Source: Knoellia koreensis (GTDB lineage Bacteria > Actinomycetota > Actinomycetes > Actinomycetales > Dermatophilaceae). From it: a stretch of DNA of 64,000 nucleotides. Location: contig NZ_JABEPQ010000002.1 in assembly GCF_013041615.1 (NCBI RefSeq), forward strand, positions 1 to 64,000, given 5' to 3'. This document shows, piece after piece, positions 25,364-35,963 of the stretch (position 1 is the stretch's first letter; each line of letters starts with the position of its first letter). Both the position numbers and the translations under genes were made by a program. The notes beneath the pieces are model-generated. The model made no database searches. It was not told the DNA's origin and was given only the letters and a program-made list of their open reading frames with translations.

Positions 25364-26821
25364 GTGGAACGCACAGAGGTCGACGGCGTCACGACGTGGT
25401 GGGAGCAGGGGCCGGAGCCGTTCACGGCGGCGCTGATGTTCCGGGCCGGCACCCGGGACGAGACGTTCCGGACGCTGCAGGTGTCGCACCTCCTCGAGCA
25501 CCTCGTCATGGGTTCGCTGCCGAAGTCGCACTTGGACCGGAATGCGCACGTCACGGCGGACACCACGACGTTCGTGGCCACCGGTCGCCCCGAGCAGGTG
25601 CGCGAGTTCCTCGAGCAGGTATGCCGCGGGCTCACCGACCCGCCCGCCGACCGGCTCGCGAACGAGCAGGGAGTCCTGCGCGCCGAGGAGGCAGGCGGGG
25701 CCCACCCGGCCCTGTGCTGGGCGGCGGGCCTGCAGTACGGCCACACGGCGGTCGGGCTCCTCAACGCCGAGGGACCAGGCGCGGACCAGCTGTCGATGGA
25801 GCAGGTGCGTGACTTCGCCGCCACCTACTTCGTCCGCGAGAACGCCGTGCTCGTGCTGACCGGTCCACCACCAGAAGGGCTGCGTCTGCCGTTGCCGTCC
25901 GGACCCAGGCCCGACCGCGTGGCACCCGTGGCGACCGGCCTGCCCACCCCTGCACTCATGCGAGTGCCACCCCACGCCGTCATCTCCTTCCTCTTGCCGC
26001 GCGACGAGTGGGCCAGCACGGTGCCGCGGATCCTCGTGGACCGGGTCACCGACGACGTGCGGCACGGCCGCGGCCTGGCCTACGAGATCGACTTCGACGC
26101 GCTGCGGGTCGACGACGACCAGTCGCTGGTCGCAGTCTTCACCGACGGCGACGAGGAGAACGCCGACACGATCGCCGAGGCGCTCTGGGACGCCCTGTCA
26201 TCCCTCGCGGCGGACGGGCCCACACCGGAGGAGCTGGCGCACCATCTCGCCGGCTTCACGGCATACATCGAGGACCCGCGGGCCGAGGCGGACTGGATGG
26301 AGGGAGTCGGCGCGCGCGAGCTCTTCGGCGAGCCCGTGCTCGACCGCGAGGCGGCCCGCGCCGCCCTGGCGGCCGTCACGGCGGACGACGTGAGGCGCTG
26401 GGCGGCGGCCGCGCTGCCGACCGCGGTGCTCGGTGCGCCACCGGGACCCGACGAACCCATTGCCGGGCTGGAGGACCGCACCGAGTGGTTGCCGAACCCG
26501 CCTGCCACGTTGTCCGAGGGCCAGCGGTTCGGGCGCAGGCTGATGTCCTTCGCACCCCGCGACCTGTCGGTGACGGTCGGGCCGAACGGCCTGTCGCAGA
26601 CGGTGCAGGGTGACACCATCGCCGGCACGTGGGACGACGTGGTCGGCGTCGCGCGGGCAGCGGCCCTGCGCGTGGTGCACCTGCGCTCGGGCAACGCGAT
26701 CCTGTTGCACGGCAGGGACCTCAAGAACTCCGATCGGTTGTTCGCGCTGGTGGACGAGCGCACCGAGCACATGGCGTACGAGACCACCGAGGACGAGATC
26801 CTCGGTGGTCTCGACGGGTGA
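25364..26821 (+). CDS. M16-peptidase-like protein (divergent)
   Basis: 485 residues from a GTG. An inverted zinc motif HxxEH occurs as HLLEH at residues 42-46 (VSHLLEHLVMGS), as in M16 (insulinase/pitrilysin) peptidases, with Glu101, Glu108 or Glu109 in LANEQGVLRAEEAGG as possible third ligand. A second, non-catalytic M16-like half (HAVISFLLPRDEW onward) follows, then an extra 110-residue C-terminal region I do not recognise. In many Actinobacteria an M16 peptidase follows pnp; here a diverged relative reads away from rpsO. The closer than usual spacing of the third ligand makes the peptidase activity uncertain. Confidence 0.65.
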   Translation: MERTEVDGVTTWWEQGPEPFTAALMFRAGTRDETFRTLQVSHLLEHLVMGSLPKSHLDRNAHVTADTTTFVATGRPEQVREFLEQVCRGLTDPPADRLANEQGVLRAEEAGGAHPALCWAAGLQYGHTAVGLLNAEGPGADQLSMEQVRDFAATYFVRENAVLVLTGPPPEGLRLPLPSGPRPDRVAPVATGLPTPALMRVPPHAVISFLLPRDEWASTVPRILVDRVTDDVRHGRGLAYEIDFDALRVDDDQSLVAVFTDGDEENADTIAEALWDALSSLAADGPTPEELAHHLAGFTAYIEDPRAEADWMEGVGARELFGEPVLDREAARAALAAVTADDVRRWAAAALPTAVLGAPPGPDEPIAGLEDRTEWLPNPPATLSEGQRFGRRLMSFAPRDLSVTVGPNGLSQTVQGDTIAGTWDDVVGVARAAALRVVHLRSGNAILLHGRDLKNSDRLFALVDERTEHMAYETTEDEILGGLDG

Positions 26822-26861
26822 CCCGGCACCGAGCTCTCAACCACCGGGATGTCCATGGCCG

Positions 26862-26940
26862 GAACTTTCGGCCACTCGCCCGATTCTTCGGTCCTGTCAC
26901 GGGCCGAACCGCCGAACTTTCGGCCACTCGCCCGAAAGTT
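26862..26940. repeat. Direct/inverted repeat, family B
   Basis: GAACTTTCGGCCACTCGCCC (+GA) occurs at 26862-26883 and again 52 bases later at 26914-26935. The second copy also forms a 9-bp hairpin AACTTTCGG / CCGAAAGTT (26915-26923 / 26932-26940). It follows the M16-like gene's stop. Sequence differs from family A. Confidence 0.7.
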
Positions 26941-26982
26941 GCCCAGCCGCAGCAGTTGTCGGCCGCCGCGCGGTGCAGTGTG

Positions 26983-27336
26983 ATGAGCCCCATGGACATG
27001 CCCAAGCACACCGACGAGGCCAAGGAACACTTTCGCTCCCTCATCACCGAGGCACCCGGGGTCGAGGTGAAGCCGATGTTCGGGAGCCTCGGCGCGTTCG
27101 TCAACGGCAACATGTTCGCCGGGCTCTTCGGCGAGGAGGTCGGGGTCAAGCCTGGTGAGGAGGCGTTGGCCGAGCTGCGCGAGGTGCCGGGGACGGGTCC
27201 GTTCGGTCCGGCCCAGCGGCCCATGAACGGCTGGCTGTCGCTGCCGGCGGACATGGCGGACGAGGACAAGACCGCATGGACCGACCGCGCCCGGGACCAC
27301 ATCGCCACCCTGCCACCCAAGGTGAAGAAGAAGTAG
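26983..27336 (+). CDS. TfoX N-terminal domain protein
   Basis: 117 residues (start 26983; ATGs at 26992 and 26998 are alternatives). The TfoX/Sxy N-terminal domain is recognisable from VEVKPMFGSLGAFVNGNMFA and the ending PFGPAQRPMNGWLSLPADMA. TfoX/Sxy is a competence regulator in gamma-proteobacteria, but stand-alone TfoX-N proteins are widespread and mostly uncharacterised. The C-terminal Lys run (KVKKK) is basic. No competence gene is adjacent, though a Tad pilus operon is in the same window. Confidence 0.75.
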   Translation: MSPMDMPKHTDEAKEHFRSLITEAPGVEVKPMFGSLGAFVNGNMFAGLFGEEVGVKPGEEALAELREVPGTGPFGPAQRPMNGWLSLPADMADEDKTAWTDRARDHIATLPPKVKKK

Positions 27337-27343
27337 CAGCCCG

Positions 27344-27411
27344 ACTCGTTGCCGGTGACTCGGCGTCCGCGGCTCGAACCGCCCCACCATGCCGACCACC
27401 CGGCAACGAGT
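27344..27411. repeat. Long-loop palindrome, family C
   Basis: ACTCGTTGCCGG (27344-27355) and its exact complement (27400-27411) bracket 44 bases, exactly filling the space between the convergent stops at 27336 and 27414. It may act as a bidirectional terminator; the sequence is unlike families A, B and D. Confidence 0.7.
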
Positions 27412-27413
27412 GG

Positions 27414-28379
27414 TCAGCAGGTGGGTCCGGGCGCAGTGAGGGTGGCGTGCAGGTCGGCGGGCAGGTCGACGCCGAGACTGCGCGCCGCCAGCCAGGCCGC
27501 TCCCCCGACGCCGGAACCGGTGTGCGTGACCTGTGACCCCGGCCAGCCGTCCTCGATCCGCTCCGTCACCAACCCGTTCAACAGAGGCGTGCCGAGCAGC
27601 CCACCACCCAGCACCACGACGGTCGTCTCGCCGGCGTCACGTACCTGCGCCAGCGTGGCCACCAGCTCGTCGGCCGCAGCCGACAGGATCGCCTCGGCAA
27701 CAGCAGAACCAGCGTCGGCGGCCGCAACCACGACCCCGGCCAGCTCGGACAGCCGCACCGGCTCCGCGGCGTACGCGGCGGCGATGAAGGTGGACCGGTC
27801 GACCTCGCTGCGTCCCGTGAGCCGCACCGCAACCTGCTCGAACAACGGGTCGGCCAGGTCCGCCCGCGGGGACAACGCCCGCCGGACCGCCTCGCGCCCC
27901 ACCCAGAAGCCCGACCCGTGGTCACCGAGCAACCACCCGAGACCATCAGCCACCGCCCCGGGCCGGCCCCCGGCAATCGACCCGGCCACCGCACCGGTGC
28001 CTCCGATGAGGACCGAGCCGTCGAGAGCGTCCGTTCCCGACGCGAACGCCACCTCGATGTCACCCGCGACGACCGGCTCACCCGGCATACCGAGCTCGCG
28101 CCAGACCTGCGCCAACGCCTCGTGCGCCGTTCCCGCGCCAAAGCCGGCGGCGCCGATCACGTTGCCCTGCACCGCATTCCGGTCCACGGCGACCCCGTCG
28201 ACTCCCGCGAGCGCCTGCTCCAACGCGTCACGGATCGCCGCCATCGCCGGCCCGATGCCCCGCGAGATGGGGTTGCCGCCGCCACCGACACCACGCCCCA
28301 TCACACGACCCGTCAGGTCGGTCACGACGGCCCGGCTGCTCGTGCCGCCGACGTCCATGCCGAGGACGAGCGTCGTCAC
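27414..28379 (-). CDS. BadF/N-acetylglucosamine-kinase-type sugar kinase
   Basis: 321 residues from the GTG at 28379, which has GAGG upstream (frame open to 28418). ASKHA-fold ATPase of the BadF/BadG/BcrA/BcrD group that includes N-acetylglucosamine kinases. Phosphate-1 loop LVLGMDVGGTSSRAVVTD, phosphate-2 region VLIGGTGAVAGSIAG, GWLLGDHGSGFWVGREAV (typical of GlcNAc kinase), and adenosine loop VVVLGGGLLG. Third gene in a GNAT-SIS-kinase operon; together with the SIS protein it suggests amino-sugar recycling or uptake. Substrate not proven. Confidence 0.82.
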   Translation of the reverse strand: MTTLVLGMDVGGTSSRAVVTDLTGRVMGRGVGGGGNPISRGIGPAMAAIRDALEQALAGVDGVAVDRNAVQGNVIGAAGFGAGTAHEALAQVWRELGMPGEPVVAGDIEVAFASGTDALDGSVLIGGTGAVAGSIAGGRPGAVADGLGWLLGDHGSGFWVGREAVRRALSPRADLADPLFEQVAVRLTGRSEVDRSTFIAAAYAAEPVRLSELAGVVVAAADAGSAVAEAILSAAADELVATLAQVRDAGETTVVVLGGGLLGTPLLNGLVTERIEDGWPGSQVTHTGSGVGGAAWLAARSLGVDLPADLHATLTAPGPTC

Positions 28380-28389
28380 CGGGGCGTCC

Positions 28390-29199
28390 TCACAGCCCCC
28401 GCCGCAAGCGGCCGGCATACCGAGCCTCGAGTGCGTTGTTGTGGGCGTCGCCCTCGGGGATGTTCGCCGACAGGTAGACCGGGGGCCGCTGCCCCGCAGC
28501 CAGCAGCCGCACGAGCGTCTCGGCGACCATCATCTGCGCGAGCAGCGCAGCGGTGATCGACGACAGACCGCAGGCCGCACCGCCACCGGGCAACGGCAGC
28601 ACCGCATCCCCATAAGGGGCACCGTTGTCGAGCACGATGTCGGCCACCTCGAAGAGCCGCAGCCCACTCGGGTGCCGCGACGTCACCTTGGTCGTGTGCG
28701 CGAGCGAGGTCACGGCGATGAGCGGGTGCCCCTTCTCCTTCACCAGCCGCGCGAACTCGACGATGCTGCCGTTGCCGCCCGAGTTCGACGCGATGAGGAA
28801 GACGTCGCTGGGCTGCACGTCCGGCACGAGGTCGTAGATGAACTGCGCGAACGCCGGGTCGCGCTCGAGCTCGGCGAACTGGTCGGGGTCGGTGTCCGCC
28901 CGCGCCGCCTCGGCCGCCGCCACCGCGTCGCGCAGGGCGAGCCGGTTGGTCGGGATGAAGCCGCCCGCACGCCCCGCGATCTCCATCGCAAACGCCTCCG
29001 AGTGCCCCGTGCCGAACGCCTGGAGCACTCCCCCGTCACCGATGCAGGTCGCCATGAGATCGGCGGCCGCCGCGACCGCCTCGGCCTGTGACGTCGCGAC
29101 CGCACTGATCGCCTCGCGGGCGACGTCGGCGTATGCCGCGGCGCTGAGCTCGGTGGCGCCCGGCACCTCTGCGGGGACGGGCGTTGGGGTGGGGGCCAC
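28390..29199 (-). CDS. SIS-domain sugar isomerase-like protein
   Basis: 269 residues from the GTG at 29199, with a GAGAGGAA Shine-Dalgarno; the frame is open further up but overlaps the GNAT gene. An SIS (phosphosugar isomerase) domain: VLQAFGTGHSEAFAMEIAGR, then VFLIASNSGGNGSIVEFARL and LIAVTSLAHT. It resembles the UPF0309/SIS group (homologues of MurQ-type sugar-phosphate enzymes). Paired with a GlcNAc-kinase-like gene eleven bases downstream. The likely substrate is a phosphorylated amino sugar. Confidence 0.8.
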   Translation of the reverse strand: MAPTPTPVPAEVPGATELSAAAYADVAREAISAVATSQAEAVAAAADLMATCIGDGGVLQAFGTGHSEAFAMEIAGRAGGFIPTNRLALRDAVAAAEAARADTDPDQFAELERDPAFAQFIYDLVPDVQPSDVFLIASNSGGNGSIVEFARLVKEKGHPLIAVTSLAHTTKVTSRHPSGLRLFEVADIVLDNGAPYGDAVLPLPGGGAACGLSSITAALLAQMMVAETLVRLLAAGQRPPVYLSANIPEGDAHNNALEARYAGRLRRGL

Positions 29200-29213
29200 G
29201 GGTGTTCCTCTCG

Positions 29214-29801
29214 TCAGGCGGGTGTTGGCGCAGTGGGTGAGCCGTTCGTGCGCCACTGGTCGGCGCGGATCGCGTAGATGGCCAGGTCGGTCCACTCGTC
29301 CTTGAACCATGAGCCCTGGACGAACAGTGCCTCGCGCTGCATGCCGATCCGCTCGCAGAGCCGGGCCGATGCGTCGTTGCGGCCGTCGAGCTGGGCCCAG
29401 ACCCGGTGCAGCCCGAGCTCGTCGAAGGCCACCTTCATCAGGGCAACCGCGGCCTCGGTGGCATAGCCCTGACCCGCCACGTCCGGAGCGAACACCCAGC
29501 CGATCTCGGCCTGCTTGTCGTCCGGACCGTCGGGACCGGACAGGTGCAGTAGCACGTCGCCGACGACCCGGCCGTCGTGCTCGACCGCCAGCGTCATGTC
29601 CGACTTCCTCAGGTCGAGCAGCCCGGCTGTCCCGCTGTGCGCCACCATGTCGCCGACCTGCTCGAGCGTCTTCGGGTCACCCGGGATGTAGCGCACGACT
29701 TCGGGGACCGACCGGTAGGCGAGCACGTCCCGTTCGTCCCCCGGCCGCAGGCTGCGCAGCACGAGACGCTCAGTCGTGATGGGAAGCCGCACCCGCGGCA
29801 T
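29214..29801 (-). CDS. GNAT acetyltransferase (RimJ/RimL-like)
   Basis: 195 residues. It has the typical RimJ/RimL-type opening LPITTERLVLRSLRPGDERD and the acetyl-CoA motif IGWVFAPDVAGQGYATEAAV, then LGLHRVWAQLDGRNDASARL and the ending GSWFKDEWTDLAIYAIRADQ. It could modify a protein N-terminus or a small amine; unknown. First gene of the operon with the SIS protein and kinase. Confidence 0.85.
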   Translation of the reverse strand: MPRVRLPITTERLVLRSLRPGDERDVLAYRSVPEVVRYIPGDPKTLEQVGDMVAHSGTAGLLDLRKSDMTLAVEHDGRVVGDVLLHLSGPDGPDDKQAEIGWVFAPDVAGQGYATEAAVALMKVAFDELGLHRVWAQLDGRNDASARLCERIGMQREALFVQGSWFKDEWTDLAIYAIRADQWRTNGSPTAPTPA

Positions 29802-29838
29802 ACTCGGCTCTCCTCGCTCGCCCGGGACGGAAGGCGAC

Positions 29839-31236
<1,398 letters not shown>

Positions 31237-31326
31237 GTGGGCAGCCTAACGACTCAGGTATGCCGCGTGGTCACCGAGGCGTGCGCCCTCGGCGAACGCT
31301 CCGGGCCGGGCCGGTTGCCGTGTGGT

Positions 31327-33429
31327 TCAGGGCAGCGTGCGCAGCACGTCGTGGATGGCCCGGGCGGCCGGTGCCGCCGTCGACCCGCCGAGCCCGCCGT
31401 GCGCGACGACGACCGCCACGGCATACCGCGGGGCGGCCGCCGGCGCGTAGGAGAGGAACCACGCCGTGTCGCCTGCCCCGAACGACTCGGCCGTGCCCGT
31501 CTTGCCGGCAATCGGCCACTGCCGCAACGGGAAACCGCGGAAGGCGCCCTCGGCCGAGCCGTTGGTCACGACCCCTTGGAGCGCCGAACGCAGGTAGGAG
31601 AGCGTCTTCGGCGGGATCGTCACCGTTCCGGCCGCCTTGGGCGCGACCTTGGTCACCGAGCCGTCCGCGGACCGGATCTCGCGCACCACCTGCGGCGTCC
31701 ACACGGTCCCGCCGTTCGCGATCGCGGCATACGCCCGCGCCATCTGCAGCGGTGTCGTGGCGACGTCGCCCTGGCCGATCGCGAGGTTGGCGGCGTCGCC
31801 GCCGCGGAACTGGAAACCGGTGCGGCAGTTCTCGACGGCGAGCGCCTTGAGGTATGCCGCGCGGCCGGGGTCGGTGCCCGCGACCTCCGGGTAGCCCGTG
31901 CGGGCGCGGTTGCAGGTGTCGGTCCGGGTGCCCTCCCAGGTCTTCAGCTTCTGGTCGCGGCTGGGGATGCGGCCCGCCACCTCTCCTGGGAGGTCGATGC
32001 CCGTGCGGGTCCCGAGCCCGAAGGCGTTGGCCATGGCGACGAAGGGGTCCTTGGCGTCGGTGGCCGCCTTGAGCCCTCCCTGCGCGAGCCACGAGCGGTA
32101 GGCGAAGTCGTAGAAGATCGTGTCGCAGGAGACCTCGATCGCCCGCTTGAGCGTGATTGGGCCGTACGCCCGCGACTCGAAGTTGGCGAACGAGCGGTCG
32201 CCGATGCGGTAGCTGGACGTGCAGTCGTACTTCTTGTCCAGCGAGTTGCCCGCCCCAATGGCCGCCGGGAGGCTGATCGCCTTGAACGTCGACGCGGGCG
32301 GGTAGGTCGCACCGGTCACGCGGGACACGAGCGGGTTGCCGGAGCCCTTGCCGGTGAGCTGCTCGAGCTGGGCCGCGGTGACGCCTCCGGTCCAGATGCC
32401 CGGGTCGTAGGTCGGGTAGCTCGCGGCGGCGACCACCCCACCGGTGCGCACGTCTAGCACGACCGCAGCCCCACCGTCGGCCTCCTGGCCGCGCGCCCGC
32501 GCGTCGCGCACGGCCGTGGCGAGTGCCTTCTCGGCTGCGGCCTGCACGCGGGAGTCGATCGTCGTGACCAGGTCGCTGCCCGGCACCGGGTCACGCCGGT
32601 CGACCTCGTCGGTGACAGCGCCGCGCGGGTCGACCGTGACCGTGGTCTCGCCCGGGCGACCGCGCAGCTGCTCGTCGTACTGCTGCTCGAGGCCGCCACG
32701 GCCCACGAGGTCGAGGTCGCCGATCTTCCCCTTGGACTTCGTGACCTCCTCGGCGGTGGGTCGCCCGAGGTAGCCGAGCAGCTGCGCCGCGTTGACCGTC
32801 GCGTCCTGCGGGAAGTCGCGGACGGGCTCGGCGACGACGTCCACGCCCGGGTAGAGGTCTGGTCGCTCGAGCAACCCCAAGGCCTTCGCCGGGTCGACGC
32901 CGATCGCGAGCGGCACTGGCACGTAAGGCGATCCGCCCCAACAGGTCGGCGCCGGCGGCGCACCCCGCGTGCCGCACAGGAAGGTGCGACCCCACACCTG
33001 CTGGGCAGGGAGGCCGAGCGCGTCCGCGACCCGGTCGACGACGGCTCGTCCGCCATCGGGCGCATCGAGCAGCTGGGTGCGCGAGATGGTGACGGTCGTG
33101 CGGGTCGTGTTGTCCACCAACGGTTTTCCGGCGCTGTCGAGGATGCGTCCGCGCACGGCGGGTTGCGTGACCGTGCGCGTGTCGGCGGTCTGCGCAAGCT
33201 GTTGGTATGCCGCGTGGTCGAGCACCTGCACCTGTCCCAGCCGGGTGACGAGGACACCGACGAGGGTGAGCGCCAGCAGCCCGAAGGCCCACACCCGGGT
33301 GGAGTGGTCTCGCGGGCGCCGGTCACGGCTGGCAGGACGACGCGGACGGGCCGAGCGCAGTCGCAGCAGCGGACGACGTCGGACGGGGCGACGTCGCAGC
33401 GGATGACGTCGGAGCGGACGACGCCTCAT
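31327..33429 (-). CDS. mrdA: Penicillin-binding protein 2 (rod-shape transpeptidase)
   Basis: 700 residues from the ATG at 33429, which overlaps the mreD stop (ATGA). A class B PBP that crosslinks peptidoglycan at the lateral wall. The N-terminal cytoplasmic tail is very Arg-rich (residues 1-40, with RRRP/LRRH repeats), a membrane helix is at 46-63, then a PBP dimer domain and the transpeptidase: STFK at 380-383, SCD at 434-436 (SxN-type motif with Asp), KTGT at 643-646. The Arg-rich tail is encoded by short GACGACGTCGG-type DNA repeats and may vary between strains. Confidence 0.93.
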   Translation of the reverse strand: MRRRPLRRHPLRRRPVRRRPLLRLRSARPRRPASRDRRPRDHSTRVWAFGLLALTLVGVLVTRLGQVQVLDHAAYQQLAQTADTRTVTQPAVRGRILDSAGKPLVDNTTRTTVTISRTQLLDAPDGGRAVVDRVADALGLPAQQVWGRTFLCGTRGAPPAPTCWGGSPYVPVPLAIGVDPAKALGLLERPDLYPGVDVVAEPVRDFPQDATVNAAQLLGYLGRPTAEEVTKSKGKIGDLDLVGRGGLEQQYDEQLRGRPGETTVTVDPRGAVTDEVDRRDPVPGSDLVTTIDSRVQAAAEKALATAVRDARARGQEADGGAAVVLDVRTGGVVAAASYPTYDPGIWTGGVTAAQLEQLTGKGSGNPLVSRVTGATYPPASTFKAISLPAAIGAGNSLDKKYDCTSSYRIGDRSFANFESRAYGPITLKRAIEVSCDTIFYDFAYRSWLAQGGLKAATDAKDPFVAMANAFGLGTRTGIDLPGEVAGRIPSRDQKLKTWEGTRTDTCNRARTGYPEVAGTDPGRAAYLKALAVENCRTGFQFRGGDAANLAIGQGDVATTPLQMARAYAAIANGGTVWTPQVVREIRSADGSVTKVAPKAAGTVTIPPKTLSYLRSALQGVVTNGSAEGAFRGFPLRQWPIAGKTGTAESFGAGDTAWFLSYAPAAAPRYAVAVVVAHGGLGGSTAAPAARAIHDVLRTLP

Positions 33430-33917
33430 GCGGTCCTCCGCCGCCACCACTGCTCCCCCGCCACGAGCAACGGCACCATGAGCGCACACCACAGGGCCGA
33501 GAGCGCGACGCCCTGGGCCCGCGCGAGGGGGTCGAACGGCTCACCGCCCACCATTCCCACGACCAGTCGTCCTACTCCGGCCGTGACGGCGGCACCGACC
33601 CCGACCACGGCCACCCAGCCCCACGGCGTCGACCCCTCGCGACGTCCCGCCCCGGCGAGGAGGCCGCACGCGGCATACACCAGGGCACTTGTGCCGAGCA
33701 CCGGCGAGCCGGGCGGCACGATGTCGACCACCCACCCGGCCGCCAGGCCCCAGGTCGCACCGCGGACCGGGCCGGCCACGAGGCCGGCCGCGGCCACGAG
33801 CGGCAGCACGAGGTCGGGCAGCGAGGCCGACGTGCGGTGACCGAGCAGCACCGCGGTCACGGCGGCGAGGACCACCAGGGCCGCACGGGCCACGCCGGTC
33901 AGCGACTGAGTCGTCAT
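33426..33917 (-). CDS. mreD: Rod shape-determining protein MreD
   Basis: 163 residues, about five membrane helices (VLVLAAVTAVLLGHRTSASL... to the C-terminal ALWCALMVPLLVAGEQWW). MreD belongs to the elongasome with MreB, MreC and PBP2. Overlaps of four bases with both neighbours (mreC stop, mrdA start) show translational coupling. Confidence 0.9.
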   Translation of the reverse strand: MTTQSLTGVARAALVVLAAVTAVLLGHRTSASLPDLVLPLVAAAGLVAGPVRGATWGLAAGWVVDIVPPGSPVLGTSALVYAACGLLAGAGRREGSTPWGWVAVVGVGAAVTAGVGRLVVGMVGGEPFDPLARAQGVALSALWCALMVPLLVAGEQWWRRRTA

Positions 33918-34813
33918 CCGGCGCCCCCGGTGACGGCCGGCCTGGGCGCGGTGCGTCGGGTGGGGAGCAGCACGCCGACCACGTCGAGGGTGGTGCGGTC
34001 GACCGTCGGGGTGACGGTGCCGGTGGCGGTGAGCGATCCCGGCGACGTCTCGATCCGGCCGACGGTGCCGACGCGCAGGCCTTCGGGCAGCGCCCCTACG
34101 GCCGTGCCGCCCAAGGTGGTGACCGCGTCACCGGGCGCGGCCCGGCCGCGCTCCACGAGCTTGAGCGCGAGCGGGGCGCTGGCTCCAGGCACTGCGGTGG
34201 GGCCGGCCGAGACCGAGCCGAGGGTGCCGTCGCGGCCGACGCGGACGGCCGCAACGAGCTCGGGCGAGCCGACGAGCACGACGTCGCTCGTCCACGGCGC
34301 CACCGCCGTGACCCGGCCGACCACTCCGTCGGCGGCGACCACGGCGAAGCCCTCGCCAACCCCGTCCCGCGAGCCGACGTCGATGGTCACCCGGTCTGCT
34401 GTCGTCCCGGCCCGGGCGGCGACGACCCGCGCGGGGACGAAGGACCGCCCCTTGGTCTCCGGGGCGGCGAGCAGCTGCGCCACGCGGGTCGCCCGGGCGT
34501 CGACCGCCGCCTTTCGGTCGCCGGCGAGCGCATCGTCGAGCCTGCGGCTGGCTGGATCGGACGCGGGGGCGCCGGCACCACCGGCAACCCGTTCGAGCGG
34601 CCCGAAGACCGTCGCACCGGCGGCGCGCAGGGCGCCCGGCCCGGGACCACCGGCCACGTCGAGACCGGCCAGCACGACGGTCACGAGGGCCGCGACGGCC
34701 AGCACCTGCCGGGGCCGACCGGATGGCCTGCGACCGGGCACCCACCGACCGGGCTGGTCCGGCGAGAGCGGGCGTCCGGAGTCCGGTCGCGGGGAGCGGC
34801 GCCGTGCTGGCAT
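33914..34813 (-). CDS. mreC: Rod shape-determining protein MreC
   Basis: 299 residues from the ATG at 34813 (MPARRRSPRP); the frame is open to 34981 inside mreB but that is a shadow. One membrane helix after a basic N-terminus (QVLAVAALVTVVLAGLDVAG), a short coiled region (about 90-130), then the extracytoplasmic beta-barrel domains with VTIDVGSRDGVGEGFAVVAA. MreC links MreB to the PBPs. Four bases separate it from mreB. Confidence 0.92.
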   Translation of the reverse strand: MPARRRSPRPDSGRPLSPDQPGRWVPGRRPSGRPRQVLAVAALVTVVLAGLDVAGGPGPGALRAAGATVFGPLERVAGGAGAPASDPASRRLDDALAGDRKAAVDARATRVAQLLAAPETKGRSFVPARVVAARAGTTADRVTIDVGSRDGVGEGFAVVAADGVVGRVTAVAPWTSDVVLVGSPELVAAVRVGRDGTLGSVSAGPTAVPGASAPLALKLVERGRAAPGDAVTTLGGTAVGALPEGLRVGTVGRIETSPGSLTATGTVTPTVDRTTLDVVGVLLPTRRTAPRPAVTGGAG

Positions 34814-34817
34814 GGCG

Positions 34818-35852
<1,035 letters not shown>

Positions 35853-35963
35853 GCCGCGATGCTAGGTCGCGGGCGTGGGCAGCCGGTGGAGGCACACCCG
35901 CGCGTCCCCCGATCTGGGGCTGGTGTGACTGGTGTGACAGCCCGGGTATGCCGGGTGGTCGCC

